DNA of 36,493 nt, from NCBI GenBank assembly GCA_013368795.1, contig JABFXX010000453.1, positions 1-36,493 of the forward strand, read 5' to 3'. The notes below the pieces were generated by a model that did not search any database, was not told where the DNA came from, and was given only the letters and a program-made list of their open reading frames with translations. This document shows, in pieces, positions 23,085 to 30,957 of this stretch. The position numbers and the translations under genes were made by a program. The stretch's first letter is position 1; each line of letters begins with the position of its first letter. The DNA is from Kofleriaceae bacterium. GTDB taxonomy: Bacteria; Myxococcota_A; Polyangia; Haliangiales; Haliangiaceae.

Positions 23085-23704
23085 CGCGTGGCTAGACGAG
23101 CCGTCGCCGCCGGCATCACCTTCGCCTGAGCGGCACGGAACAGAGACTTCGGCGCGCGTATGAGCGCCCTCTCGGTGGGTGCGTACACGACAAGCACCTC
23201 GCCTCGCCGCGCGGCCGACGCGCCCTCGTAGAGCCATTGCTTTGCCGCACTGGCAGTGAAGCCGCGCCACGCGACAACGCTCGCGACGATCGCGAGCAAG
23301 AGGGCGTATGTGAACTGGTCGACACCCCACGCGGCCATCATCGCGGCGTAGCCGAGGAGGGCCGCCGTGTAGTGGATGCGTCGCAGGCTCATGACGACAT
23401 GGCCGGCGACGAGCGGCGACACGCTCTCGGGGGTCGCGCGTCGGAAGCGCGCGTCGCGCAGCTTCGCCGTGATGGCCCACACGAGGAGCAGGCCGATTCC
23501 GCCGAAGAACGCCCCGGCGATGTAGACGATAAGGTACAGACCGCAGCGATATTGGTGATGGGCTGAACTGGCGAGCGCCACGCCGTGATCGACGGCGGAG
23601 GTCGCGGCGGTCAGATCCGGCATCGCGCTCCACGCGTGCACGTCGTCGGGCAGGAGCGCGAGCACGGCGAGCACGAGCAGGAGCGCGTGCGACTTGCAGG
23701 TCAT
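23081..23704 (-). CDS. Membrane protein of unknown function, paralogue of the 23791-24927 gene
   Basis: This 207-aa protein has a signal peptide ending near VHAWS, then TM segments at about 53-80, 110-130 and 135-155, and a cytoplasmic C-terminal tail. The tail (LIRAPKSLFRAAQAKVMPAA) matches the end of the upstream gene's product ([20 protein letters not shown]). The segments after the first TM also align (SPLVAGHVVMSLRR with [15 protein letters not shown]). It starts inside an ATGA overlap with a 29-codon ORF and ends in a 4-nt convergent overlap with the protease gene. No known family is recognised. Confidence 0.75.
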   Translation of the reverse strand: MTCKSHALLLVLAVLALLPDDVHAWSAMPDLTAATSAVDHGVALASSAHHQYRCGLYLIVYIAGAFFGGIGLLLVWAITAKLRDARFRRATPESVSPLVAGHVVMSLRRIHYTAALLGYAAMMAAWGVDQFTYALLLAIVASVVAWRGFTASAAKQWLYEGASAARRGEVLVVYAPTERALIRAPKSLFRAAQAKVMPAATARLATR

Positions 23705-23790
23705 GGCCGACCTCGCACGACGGCCGCTGGGACCGCGACGATCGGGGCGCACAGGATGAACGGGACGATGCAGTTGTTGCCGGCGTGCAT
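23701..23790 (-). CDS. 29-aa hydrophobic micro-ORF between two membrane genes
   Basis: The ATG at 23790 directly follows the TGA of the upstream gene, and the stop TGA overlaps the next start (ATGA). The product is a single hydrophobic segment (IVPFILCAPIVAVPAAVV) with an N-terminal NNC and a C-terminal RGRP. The tight coupling on both sides suggests that it is translated, either as a membrane micropeptide or to hand ribosomes on to the next gene. No homologue is known to me. Confidence 0.5.
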   Translation of the reverse strand: MHAGNNCIVPFILCAPIVAVPAAVVRGRP

Positions 23791-24927
23791 TCAGTCTCGC
23801 TCCACGGAGGCAGCGGGAAGCACGGCGCGGACGGCCGCACGGAACACGCGCTCGTTCGCGCGGATTCGGCTCTCTTCCGAGCGGTCGCGGATGATGAGCC
23901 AGGAGTCGCGGCGCTCGGCGGAGGCGTCCTGACGTGCGAGCCGGTTCAGCGCGACCCTGCACGAGCCCCAGCTCGAGAGGCTGATCAGGGGAAACAGGCC
24001 GAGGACGAAGCCGAGGCCGCGCGCCTCGAACGTGAGTGCGACGCCCGTCGCGATGAGACCGAGCGCGCTCGCGACGAGGTCGCGGCGCATGATCGTGCGA
24101 ACGACGGCCTCGGCGACGAGCAGACCGACGTCGACGGGCGGCGTGCGGCGGATCTTCGCATTGCGGAGGAGGCGCACGACGATGAGGCCGATCAGAAGGC
24201 CGATCGCGACGATCGGAATGAGCAGGAGCACCGCCAGGTCGCCGGTGCCGCAGCGGAAGTGACGGCCGGTGTACTGGCGTGGGCCCTCGCCGCAGTCCTC
24301 CGTCGTGACGCTGACGCCGGCGCTCGCGGTCGCCTCGACACTCGTCGTGACCGGAGGGGACTCGTTGCCGGCGAGATCGATCGCGCGGATCGTCACGCGG
24401 ATGGTGCCCGGCCGGATCGAGACGCCGGGTGCGCAGAGATAGAGACGGTTCGGCGTCGTGTAGAACGTGGTCTCGCGCTGGCCGTCCCAGAGGTCGACCT
24501 TGATGAGCGCGGTATCGTCATCGTAGTCGCCCCACAGCGTGACCGCGTCGACCGGCATGTACTCTGCGGGCTGAGCCATGACGATGATCGAGGCGGTGAC
24601 ATTCGCGGGCATCGCCGGTGGCGTCTCGTCGACGTCGGCTCCGGTCGTGAACCGCGTGCCGTCCGGGCTGTACTCCGTATTCGGCGCGAGTGAGGCGCTC
24701 GGCTCGTTTGGGAGAGGGCCGGAGGTGAGGTTCGTCGCGGCACTGCCCGGGGCGCCGGTGTGATCGAGCACCCAGAGCTTGGTGTTGCGCGGGACGTTCA
24801 TCGCACCCAGCGCCGGGAGTACGATGCGCTGCGGGCACGCGCATGCAGTCGACCGCGTGGCGTCAGCCGAACGGGCCGGTGTGGTGACGAACGCAAGCGC
24901 GACGAGCGCAAGCCAACGCCTGTGCAT
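23791..24927 (-). CDS. Signal-anchored membrane protein with Ig-like ectodomain
   Basis: This 378-aa protein has a signal peptide ([20 protein letters not shown]). The ectodomain of about 220 residues starts with [21 protein letters not shown] and has an Ig-like or fibronectin-like beta pattern ending in [19 protein letters not shown] Cys cluster follows ([19 protein letters not shown]). Then come a TM helix ([19 protein letters not shown]), two more TM segments and a basic C-terminal tail. The start at 24927 is supported by the signal peptide and by TACACT 7 nt upstream. It heads a three-gene coupled unit with a micro-ORF and a paralogue. Function unknown. Confidence 0.78.
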   Translation of the reverse strand: MHRRWLALVALAFVTTPARSADATRSTACACPQRIVLPALGAMNVPRNTKLWVLDHTGAPGSAATNLTSGPLPNEPSASLAPNTEYSPDGTRFTTGADVDETPPAMPANVTASIIVMAQPAEYMPVDAVTLWGDYDDDTALIKVDLWDGQRETTFYTTPNRLYLCAPGVSIRPGTIRVTIRAIDLAGNESPPVTTSVEATASAGVSVTTEDCGEGPRQYTGRHFRCGTGDLAVLLLIPIVAIGLLIGLIVVRLLRNAKIRRTPPVDVGLLVAEAVVRTIMRRDLVASALGLIATGVALTFEARGLGFVLGLFPLISLSSWGSCRVALNRLARQDASAERRDSWLIIRDRSEESRIRANERVFRAAVRAVLPAASVERD

Positions 24928-24934
24928 CCCGCGT

Positions 24935-24940
24935 AGTGTA
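24935..24940 (-). promoter_or_regulatory. -10 element TACACT, leaderless-type
   Basis: On the minus strand TACACT ends 7 nt before the ATG at 24927. Confidence 0.4.
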
Positions 24941-25004
24941 CTGGGCGGCTGCGAGGATTCACGAAGAACAGTGTCGTCGCGCGAGGACAAGCGTCATCAT
25001 CTGC

Positions 25005-25010
25005 TAGAGT
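25005..25010 (+). promoter_or_regulatory. -10 element TAGAGT, leaderless-type, of pyrH
   Basis: TAGAGT ends 8 nt before the pyrH ATG at 25019. It gives pyrH-frr their own promoter, independent of rpsB-tsf. Confidence 0.45.
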
Positions 25011-25018
25011 CCGCCCCG

Positions 25019-25771
25019 ATGTCCGAGACCCGCAAACCTGCCTACAAGCGCGTCCTCCTGAAGATTTCGGGAGAGGCGCTCATGGGTAAGCAGGCGTATG
25101 GAATCAACCCCGAGGTCCTGCGCGTCGTGGCCGCGGAGATCGCCGAGACCGCCAAGCTGGGCGTCGAGATGGCGGTCGTGGTCGGCGGCGGCAACATCTT
25201 CCGCGGCGTGTCGGAGTCCGCGAAGGGCATGGACCGCGCGAGCGCGGACTATGTCGGCATGCTGGCGACCGTGATGAACGCGGTGTCGCTGCAGGAAGCG
25301 ATCGAGAAGAACGGCGTCGTCACCCGCGTGCAGTCGGCGATCCCGATGTCGCAGCTCGCCGAGCCGTACATCCGCCGCCGCGCGATCCGCCACCTCGAGA
25401 AGGGCCGCGTCGTGATCTTCGGCGCTGGCACCGGCAACCCGTTCTTCACGACGGACACCGCCGCAGCGCTGCGCGCGATGGAGATCGGCGCCGACGTGCT
25501 GCTGATGGCCAAGAACATCGACGGTGTCTACGACAAGGACCCGAAGAAGCATTCAGATGCGCGCCGGTACGAGCAGGTCTCGTTCACCGAGGCGCTGCAT
25601 CGCGACCTGCGCGTCATGGACGCGACCGCGTTCGCGCTGTGCCGGGATAACGAGCTTGCGATTGCCGTGTTCGAGCTCGCGTCGCCGGGTAACATTCAGC
25701 GCGTGGTTTGCGGTGAGAGAATCGGCACCATCGTTAACAGCAACAAAGAGACCCGGTTCGCGAACCAGTAG
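25019..25771 (+). CDS. pyrH: UMP kinase
   Basis: UMP kinase phosphorylates UMP to UDP in pyrimidine nucleotide synthesis; the enzyme is a hexamer in the cytoplasm. The 250-aa protein shows the family signatures [14 protein letters not shown] at the N-terminus, [41 protein letters not shown] (substrate and ATP region) and [12 protein letters not shown]. The start at 25019 is the first sensible ATG; in-frame codons further upstream lie antisense to the neighbouring gene. It is followed after 8 bp by frr. The usual partners rpsB-tsf are about 22.5 kb upstream on the same strand. Confidence 0.97.
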   Translation: MSETRKPAYKRVLLKISGEALMGKQAYGINPEVLRVVAAEIAETAKLGVEMAVVVGGGNIFRGVSESAKGMDRASADYVGMLATVMNAVSLQEAIEKNGVVTRVQSAIPMSQLAEPYIRRRAIRHLEKGRVVIFGAGTGNPFFTTDTAAALRAMEIGADVLLMAKNIDGVYDKDPKKHSDARRYEQVSFTEALHRDLRVMDATAFALCRDNELAIAVFELASPGNIQRVVCGERIGTIVNSNKETRFANQ

Positions 25772-25779
25772 AGGAAGAC

Positions 25780-26337
25780 ATGATCAACGACATCACCAAT
25801 GATGCCGAAGAGGGCATGAAGAAGGCGGTCGAATCGTTCAAGCGCGACCTCCAGAAGATCCGCACGGGCCGCGCGAACACGTCGATGCTCGACGGTATCA
25901 AGGTCGACTACTACGGCACGCCGACGCCGGTGAACCAGGTCGCGACGGTGCAGGTCGTCGACGCGCGCCTCATCACGGTCAAGCCGTGGGAGAAGAACAT
26001 GATCGCCGTCATCGACAAGGCGATCCGCGCGAGCGACCTCGGCATCAACCCGGTCGCCGACAGCGAGCTCGTGCGCCTGCCGATTCCGCCGCTGACGCAG
26101 GAGCGCCGCAAGGAGCTCGCGAAGGTCGTCGGCAAGCAGACCGAGGAATCGCGTGTTGCCGTCCGCTCGGCCCGTCGCGACGCGATGGACATGATCAAGG
26201 ACGCCGAGAAGGACAAGCAGATCACCGAGGACGAGCGCAAGAAGGGCGAGGCCAAGGTCCAGGAGCTGACCGACAAGTACATCGGTCAGGTCGAGGACAT
26301 CGCGAAGGCCAAAGAAAAAGAGATCATGGAGCTCTAG
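25780..26337 (+). CDS. frr: Ribosome recycling factor
   Basis: RRF splits the post-termination ribosome together with EF-G. The 185-aa protein has the full two-domain pattern: KDLQKIRTGRAN-like RDLQKIRTGRANTSML, then YYGTPTPVNQVATV, PWEKNMIAVIDKAI, and the C-terminal helix VAVRSARRDAMDMIK and ITEDERKKGEAKVQELTDKY. GAGGAAG lies 4 nt before the start. It is co-transcribed with pyrH and is followed after 1 bp by a small membrane protein gene. Confidence 0.97.
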   Translation: MINDITNDAEEGMKKAVESFKRDLQKIRTGRANTSMLDGIKVDYYGTPTPVNQVATVQVVDARLITVKPWEKNMIAVIDKAIRASDLGINPVADSELVRLPIPPLTQERRKELAKVVGKQTEESRVAVRSARRDAMDMIKDAEKDKQITEDERKKGEAKVQELTDKYIGQVEDIAKAKEKEIMEL

Positions 26338-26338
26338 A

Positions 26339-26839
26339 GTGATCCTTCGCTACTGGCGCGCGCTGCTCGGTGGGCAATTCAAGCTCTGGCAGCTGCTCGT
26401 GCTGGGGCTGATCTGGATCGCGGTCGGCTGCGTCGCGATCTCGCTGCTCGGCGACGCCGGCGCGGCGACCGGCGCGCTGCTGATCATCTCGGGCATCGGC
26501 CACTTCGTCGTCGGCGCGATCGCCGCGAAGATGCACGAGCACATCGACGCGAAGCTCGAGGTGCTCGACGAGCGCAACGCGCGCGCGGTGCGCAAGACCG
26601 AGCGCGCGAATGCCGAGATCGAGGACCCGCCGATTCCGGCCGCGCCGAAGCCGGTCGCGAAGCCGGCTCCCGAGGTGAGGCCCGCGCCGCCGCGGATCGG
26701 CAATGACCCGTTCCGCGATCCGCCAGGGGCGAAACCGCTGGCGATCGTGCAGACCGCGACGCCGCCGCGCGCGGTGCCGGTCGCGCGCGAGGCCGGCGGT
26801 ACGGAAAACCCCGAGGACAAACCCAAGTTCCTCGTCTGA
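26339..26839 (+). CDS. Small membrane protein of unknown function
   Basis: This 166-aa protein starts at a GTG one base after the frr stop. Two TM helices lie at about 17-36 and 42-62, followed by a charged helix (HEHIDAKLEVLDERNARAVRK) and a Pro-rich disordered tail. No family is recognised. Its tight spacing to frr indicates that it belongs to the pyrH-frr transcription unit. Confidence 0.7.
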   Translation: MILRYWRALLGGQFKLWQLLVLGLIWIAVGCVAISLLGDAGAATGALLIISGIGHFVVGAIAAKMHEHIDAKLEVLDERNARAVRKTERANAEIEDPPIPAAPKPVAKPAPEVRPAPPRIGNDPFRDPPGAKPLAIVQTATPPRAVPVAREAGGTENPEDKPKFLV

Positions 26840-26888
26840 ACGGGGAATCCGGCCAGCGCGGGGAGGGCGGAGCGGCAGGGGATTGAAG

Positions 26889-26894
26889 TATGAT
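26889..26894 (+). promoter_or_regulatory. -10 element TATGAT, leaderless-type
   Basis: TATGAT matches the consensus at 5 of 6 positions and ends 7 nt before the ATG at 26902. It favours that ATG over the one at 26890, which lies inside the element. Confidence 0.5.
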
Positions 26895-26901
26895 TTCCCC
26901 G

Positions 26902-28914
26902 ATGTCCGGTATTCCGGCCGGGGCCGGGTCTCTGCTCGGCAAGCGCCTCGGCAAGTACGAGATCCTGGCGCTCCTGGCACTCGGCGGTACCGCCGAGATC
27001 TATCTCGCGCGCATCGGCGGCACGGCCGGCTTCGAGAAGTACGTGGTCGTGAAGTGCCTGCACGATCACCTCGCCGACGATCCGGACTTCGTGAAGATGT
27101 TCCTCGACGAGGCGCGCCTCGCCGCGGTCCTCGATCACTCCAACATCGTCCAGACGTTCGAGCTCGGCGAGTACGAGAACCGTTACTACATGGTGATGGA
27201 GTTCCTCGCCGGCCTGTCGCTGGCGATGGTCGTGCGGCGCGCGCAGGAGCGGCTGCAGGGCGGCTACATCCCGGTGCCGCTCGTCCTCAACATCGCCGCG
27301 CAGTCGTGCGCCGGCCTCCACTATGCCCACGAGCGGACCGCGAACGGCAAGCCGCTCAACATGGTCCATCGCGATATCTCGCCGCAGAACCTGGTCATCA
27401 GCTTCGAGGGCGTCGTGAAGGTCGTCGACTTCGGCATCGCACGCGCCGAGCTGCGCGAGACGAAGACGAAGGCCGGCACGATCAAGGGCAAGTTCGCGTA
27501 CATGTCGCCCGAGCAGTGCGTCGCGAACGCGGTCGATCGGCGCACCGACGTGTTCGCGCTCGGCGTGATCGTCCACGAGCTGCTCACCGGGCGGCGCCTG
27601 TTCAAGCGCAACTCGCCGTACGAGACGTATCAGGCGGTGCTCGAGTGCAACGTCGAGCCGCCGTCGAAGCTCAACAACCAGCTCGATCCGGCGCTCGACG
27701 AGATCGTGATGAAAGCGGTCCAGAAGGACAAGGACAAGCGCTATCCGACGGCCGAGGCGTTCGGCGACGCGATGCTCGGTTACCTGCACCATCGCGGCAA
27801 GGGATCGGGCGGCAGCGAGCTCGGTCGATTCTTCGAGGCGCACTTCACCCAGGAGATCGAAGAGCACGGCGAGCGCATGCGCGAGCTGATCGCGGGCCGT
27901 GACTTCGCCGGCGACACGGGCGGCGGCTGGGGCGAAGAGGACGAGAAGGGCAACCAGACCGTCGATCTCGGCGCGAAGAAGTCCGACGAGGAATCGATGT
28001 CGCTGACCGGCGGCGACCTCGAGGAGATGCGCCCGAGCGACCAGTCGCTCGATCGGTTCGTCGGCCGCTTGCAGACCGAGGCCGATGCCACGTCGGGCGA
28101 GATCGGCGAGGACGACGAGATGCCGGCGGATCGCACGCGCATCGAGATGAACCCTCTCGACAAGCTGCAGCAGCTGAACGATCAGGTCGCGCGCAACAGC
28201 GCCCAGGCGATCACGCCGGTGCCGACCGGCTCGGTGACCGGTGGACCGTCGCCGCTGCCCGCGCCGCCGACGGGACCGCTCAGGCCTTCGTCCGCCGTTC
28301 CGCGCGCGGAGTGGCCGAATCAGCCGACGGTCGTCGCGGCCGACGCCGAGAAGCCGCGGCCCGAGCTGCAGGCGACCGCGATCGCCGGCCTCGATCCGCG
28401 GATCGCGGCGCACCGCCAGACCCAGGCGGAGATGGCCGCGCAGCAGCCGCCGAGCGACGCGTACGCGATGCGGGCGCACAACGCGACCCAGCCGGAGCAG
28501 GCGATCACCGGCATGCCGCCGTCGGGTCCACTCAGCGCGTCGATGCCGAGTCAGATGCCGCCAGGCCCGATGCCGAGCCAGATTCCATCGGGTCCGCTCA
28601 GCGGCGCGATGCAGCTGATGGACTACCCGGTGATGCCGGGCGGTCAGCGCCCGTTCTCCGCCGACCTCGCGCCGAGCGGGCCGGGGCCGATGACCGGTCC
28701 GCATCGACCGTTGTATCCGAGCGGACCGTTCGATGCGCACGCCGCCGCGAGCTTGATGTCGCCGGTCGGCGAGCACTATCCGCAGACCGACTGGGAGCGA
28801 GCCGCGGCGCAGCCCGCGAAGGCGTTGCCGCCGTGGATGCTCGCCGCGCTGTTCGCCGCCGCACTCGGTGGCGCGCTGCTGCTCACGTTCCTGATCGCCA
28901 AGATTTTCTCGTAG
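26902..28914 (+). CDS. Tail-anchored Ser/Thr protein kinase
   Basis: This 670-aa kinase has the catalytic Lys at 51 (VVVKCL), HRDISPQN (156-163) with Asp158 and Asn163, DFG (176-178) and SPE (202-204). HRDIS in place of HRDLK is common in myxobacterial kinases. The Gly loop is the variant LALGGTAE. After the kinase domain (about 19-285) comes a long disordered region. It is acidic first, then rich in Pro, Gln, Met and Gly (repeats such as PSQMPPGPMPSQIPSGPL). The protein ends in a single C-terminal TM helix (LAALFAAALGGALLLTFLI), so it is tail-anchored with the kinase inside the cell. The -10 element 7 nt before 26902 decides the start; the ATG at 26890 would add four residues. Confidence 0.92.
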   Translation: MSGIPAGAGSLLGKRLGKYEILALLALGGTAEIYLARIGGTAGFEKYVVVKCLHDHLADDPDFVKMFLDEARLAAVLDHSNIVQTFELGEYENRYYMVMEFLAGLSLAMVVRRAQERLQGGYIPVPLVLNIAAQSCAGLHYAHERTANGKPLNMVHRDISPQNLVISFEGVVKVVDFGIARAELRETKTKAGTIKGKFAYMSPEQCVANAVDRRTDVFALGVIVHELLTGRRLFKRNSPYETYQAVLECNVEPPSKLNNQLDPALDEIVMKAVQKDKDKRYPTAEAFGDAMLGYLHHRGKGSGGSELGRFFEAHFTQEIEEHGERMRELIAGRDFAGDTGGGWGEEDEKGNQTVDLGAKKSDEESMSLTGGDLEEMRPSDQSLDRFVGRLQTEADATSGEIGEDDEMPADRTRIEMNPLDKLQQLNDQVARNSAQAITPVPTGSVTGGPSPLPAPPTGPLRPSSAVPRAEWPNQPTVVAADAEKPRPELQATAIAGLDPRIAAHRQTQAEMAAQQPPSDAYAMRAHNATQPEQAITGMPPSGPLSASMPSQMPPGPMPSQIPSGPLSGAMQLMDYPVMPGGQRPFSADLAPSGPGPMTGPHRPLYPSGPFDAHAAASLMSPVGEHYPQTDWERAAAQPAKALPPWMLAALFAAALGGALLLTFLIAKIFS

Positions 28915-28933
28915 TCGTACGGGCCGCTCCTTG

Positions 28934-28939
28934 CATCAT
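28934..28939 (+). promoter_or_regulatory. -10-like element CATCAT, leaderless-type
   Basis: CATCAT ends 8 nt before the ATG at 28948. It keeps the conserved A2 and T6 but not T1, so it is a weak match. Confidence 0.25.
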
Positions 28940-28947
28940 CTCCCGTC

Positions 28948-29316
28948 ATGGAGGAGATCGTCGTCATCACCGGAGGCACCGCCGGCGTAGGTCGCGCATT
29001 TGCGCGGCGATACGCGCGCCAGGGTGCGAAGATCGCCGTGCTCTCGACCGGCCTCGACGAGCTTCGCGAGACCGCGATCGATCTCGTGACCCGCGGCGCG
29101 AAATCGGCACTCGTGATCCCGTGCGATGTCGCCAATCCCGAGCAGCTCGCGCGGGCGACGTCGCGCATCGAACAGGATCTCGGACCGATCGATATCTGGA
29201 TCGATGCGTCTCCCGTCGAGCCGCACGGTGGGCGGAGACGCGCGATCTGGCTCGGTGCGGCGATCGCGAGCGTCATGCTCGGCGCGGTCGCGGTCGTGTT
29301 CGGCGTGCGTCGCTAA
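28948..29316 (+). CDS. Truncated SDR-like protein with C-terminal TM helix
   Basis: This 122-aa protein begins as a short-chain dehydrogenase: TGGTAGVGRAFA (8-19) is the cofactor-binding motif, and IPCDVANPEQLARA is the D-x-V motif. The Rossmann part stops after GPIDIWIDA, where an NNAG-like motif would follow. It switches to HGGRRR and a TM helix (AIWLGAAIASVMLGAVAVVFGV). The catalytic YxxxK and the second half of the fold are missing. It may be a remnant of a membrane-anchored SDR with an internal deletion, or a small membrane-bound nucleotide-binding protein. It overlaps the convergent GNAT gene by 4 nt. Confidence 0.6.
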   Translation: MEEIVVITGGTAGVGRAFARRYARQGAKIAVLSTGLDELRETAIDLVTRGAKSALVIPCDVANPEQLARATSRIEQDLGPIDIWIDASPVEPHGGRRRAIWLGAAIASVMLGAVAVVFGVRR

Positions 29317-30089
29317 GGCGGAGGACGAAGCGCCGACGCGGTGCGCTCGAGCGTGCGAAAGCCGACGCGCGAGTAGACGCGCGACGCTTCGCTGTCCGGC
29401 TCGGCGACGATCACGACGCGCGCGGCACCGTTGGCGAGCGCGTGGCGTGCCGCGGCCGCGAGCAGTGCGCCGGCGAGGCCACGGCGGCGATGCGAGGCCA
29501 GCGTCTGCACGTCCTGATAGCGCGCGACGCCCGACACCGGCACGAGGCCGAGGCTCGCGACGAGCTCCGTGCCGTCGAAGCCGCCCCAGAACGTCGCGGC
29601 ACCGCGCGAGACGAGCGCGTGCTGCCACGCGGCGCGGCGCTGGAGAAATTGCCGGTACGGCTCGTCATGGCGATCGCCATTGGCCCACGCGAGGTCCGCG
29701 GTCGCCGAGATCTCCGACGGTGCGAGCGGGCGCACGTCGAAGCCGCCCTGCGGCGCCTCGACGGCGTCGGCGACCATCACCTGGTTCGTCGTGACCTGGA
29801 AGCCCGCGGCGGTCAGCTCCGCGGCCGCGCCGACGTCGCCGGCGATGCCGTCCCACCACAGCGTGACGTGCTTGATCGCCTTGTTGCGGCCGAGCTCGCC
29901 GCCCCAGCGGCGCGTCCAGTACGCGACCTCGCCGACCTGCGGCGCGGCCGGGAGCACGAGTACGTTGCCGTGGTAGTAGCCCGGATCGTCGGGAGTCTCG
30001 ACGACGAGGTAATCGCCACGATCGGTGACCGTGCCGCGCGTGGCAGCGAGCGCGAGCTCGGTCGTCAGCCCGAGACTTCGGACGAGCAC
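29313..30089 (-). CDS. GNAT-family N-acetyltransferase
   Basis: This 258-aa protein has a C-terminal GNAT domain. Motif A is visible as VQTLASHRRRGLAGALLAAA (about 194-213), with the acetyl-CoA-binding RRRGLA. It is followed by the motif B region VVIVAEPDSEASRVYSRVGF, where SRVYSRVGF is the typical end of the fold. The N-terminal half (1-110) is less conserved and may be a second, degenerate GNAT-like part. The substrate cannot be predicted. The GTG start comes directly after the TAA stop of the Nudix gene, so the two are co-transcribed and coupled. Confidence 0.85.
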   Translation of the reverse strand: MLVRSLGLTTELALAATRGTVTDRGDYLVVETPDDPGYYHGNVLVLPAAPQVGEVAYWTRRWGGELGRNKAIKHVTLWWDGIAGDVGAAAELTAAGFQVTTNQVMVADAVEAPQGGFDVRPLAPSEISATADLAWANGDRHDEPYRQFLQRRAAWQHALVSRGAATFWGGFDGTELVASLGLVPVSGVARYQDVQTLASHRRRGLAGALLAAAARHALANGAARVVIVAEPDSEASRVYSRVGFRTLERTASALRPPP

Positions 30090-30494
30090 TTAATTGCGCA
30101 CGAGTCCGAGCAACTTCGACATCGTCTTCTCGTCGGCCGGCGGGAAATCGTAGTCGAGGAACTCGCGCGAGGTGACCCAGCGCAGATCTGCGACCGTCGC
30201 GGGGTAGGGCCGCGCCTCTGCGGGCAGCTGGCACGAGTACATCGTCAGGTTGACGGTGTAGTTCGAGTACTCGTGGACGTGCTCGCCGAGCTTGTGGCCG
30301 ACGACGACGTCGACGCCGATGCGGCCGCGGACCTCGCGCATCAGGCACGTGGTCTCGGATTCACCGGGCTCGAGGCGGCCACCGGGGAACTCCCAGAGAA
30401 GCGGGAGCACGGCATTGGCGTTGCGCTGGGTGATGAGGTAGCGGCCTTCGTGCTCGATCACGGCCGCGACGACACGGATCACCTCTTTGCCCAT
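30090..30494 (-). CDS. Nudix-family protein with degenerate Nudix box
   Basis: This 134-aa protein has the fold of MutT-like Nudix hydrolases: VVAAVIEHEGRYLITQRN, then LLWEFPGGRLEPGE. The Nudix box Gx5Ex7REUxEExGU is present as G39, E45 and R53-E54-V55, but the next residues are R-G-R-I-G-V. The two Glu that coordinate the metal are replaced by Gly57 and Arg58. It may have lost hydrolase activity or use another residue. The start is set at ATG 30494, which follows GATAAT by 8 nt; a TTG at 30503 is possible. The gene is upstream of and coupled to the GNAT gene. Confidence 0.85.
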   Translation of the reverse strand: MGKEVIRVVAAVIEHEGRYLITQRNANAVLPLLWEFPGGRLEPGESETTCLMREVRGRIGVDVVVGHKLGEHVHEYSNYTVNLTMYSCQLPAEARPYPATVADLRWVTSREFLDYDFPPADEKTMSKLLGLVRN

Positions 30495-30502
30495 CGGCGG
30501 CA

Positions 30503-30508
30503 ATTATC
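30503..30508 (-). promoter_or_regulatory. -10 element GATAAT, leaderless-type
   Basis: On the minus strand GATAAT matches 5 of 6 consensus positions and ends 8 nt before the ATG at 30494. Confidence 0.4.
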
Positions 30509-30546
30509 GATGGATCGCCCCCGATTGCAACGCGATTCAGGGTGTG

Positions 30547-30552
30547 TATGCT
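30547..30552 (+). promoter_or_regulatory. -10 element TATGCT, leaderless-type
   Basis: TATGCT ends 9 nt before the ATG at 30562. Confidence 0.4.
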
Positions 30553-30561
30553 GCGCCCGCG

Positions 30562-30957
30562 ATGGCGATCCGCTTCGTCGAGATCAAGGCTTCCGATAAC
30601 GCCGACACGCTCAACGCTGAGTGGGTCATCCTCGAGAACGACGGCAAAGCGCCGTTCAACACCAGAGGGTGCGGCATGACCGTCGGGCGCAAGGGCTCGA
30701 ACAAGAAGTCGATGCTTGGCATCATCGATCCGGGCTTCGTCCTCCAACCGGGTGAGAAGGTACGCATGCTGACGGGTGCGCCCGGCAAGCCGGCGCACGG
30801 TCCCATCCCCGAGGACGGCGTGACGAACTACTACCTGTCGCTCCCGAAGCTCTACCTGAGCGGCGCCGGAACCGTGCTCACGCTCGTCCTGCGTGGGCTC
30901 CCGGTGTCGAAGGCCGAGTTCGACCCCGCGCAGCCCAGCGGCGTCGCGGCGAAGTAA
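30562..30957 (+). CDS. Small protein with lamin-tail-like (LTD) fold
   Basis: This 131-aa protein has the pattern of a lamin-tail domain: FVEIKASDNADTLNAEWVIL followed by ENDG, with the W-V-I-L-E-N strand typical of LTD (NEEWVELKN). The strand DPGFVLQPGEKVRMLTG and the closing GAGTVLTLVLRGLPV complete the Ig-like sheet. No signal peptide is present, so it is probably cytoplasmic. Bacterial LTD proteins are of unknown or DNA/envelope-related roles. It abuts the next, convergent gene without any spacer. Confidence 0.65.
   Translation: MAIRFVEIKASDNADTLNAEWVILENDGKAPFNTRGCGMTVGRKGSNKKSMLGIIDPGFVLQPGEKVRMLTGAPGKPAHGPIPEDGVTNYYLSLPKLYLSGAGTVLTLVLRGLPVSKAEFDPAQPSGVAAK

Noticed and set aside
26350..28776. 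Minus-strand open frame of 808 codons over the second kinase
   Set aside because: Complement of a kinase with intact catalytic motifs; composition is that of an antisense shadow.
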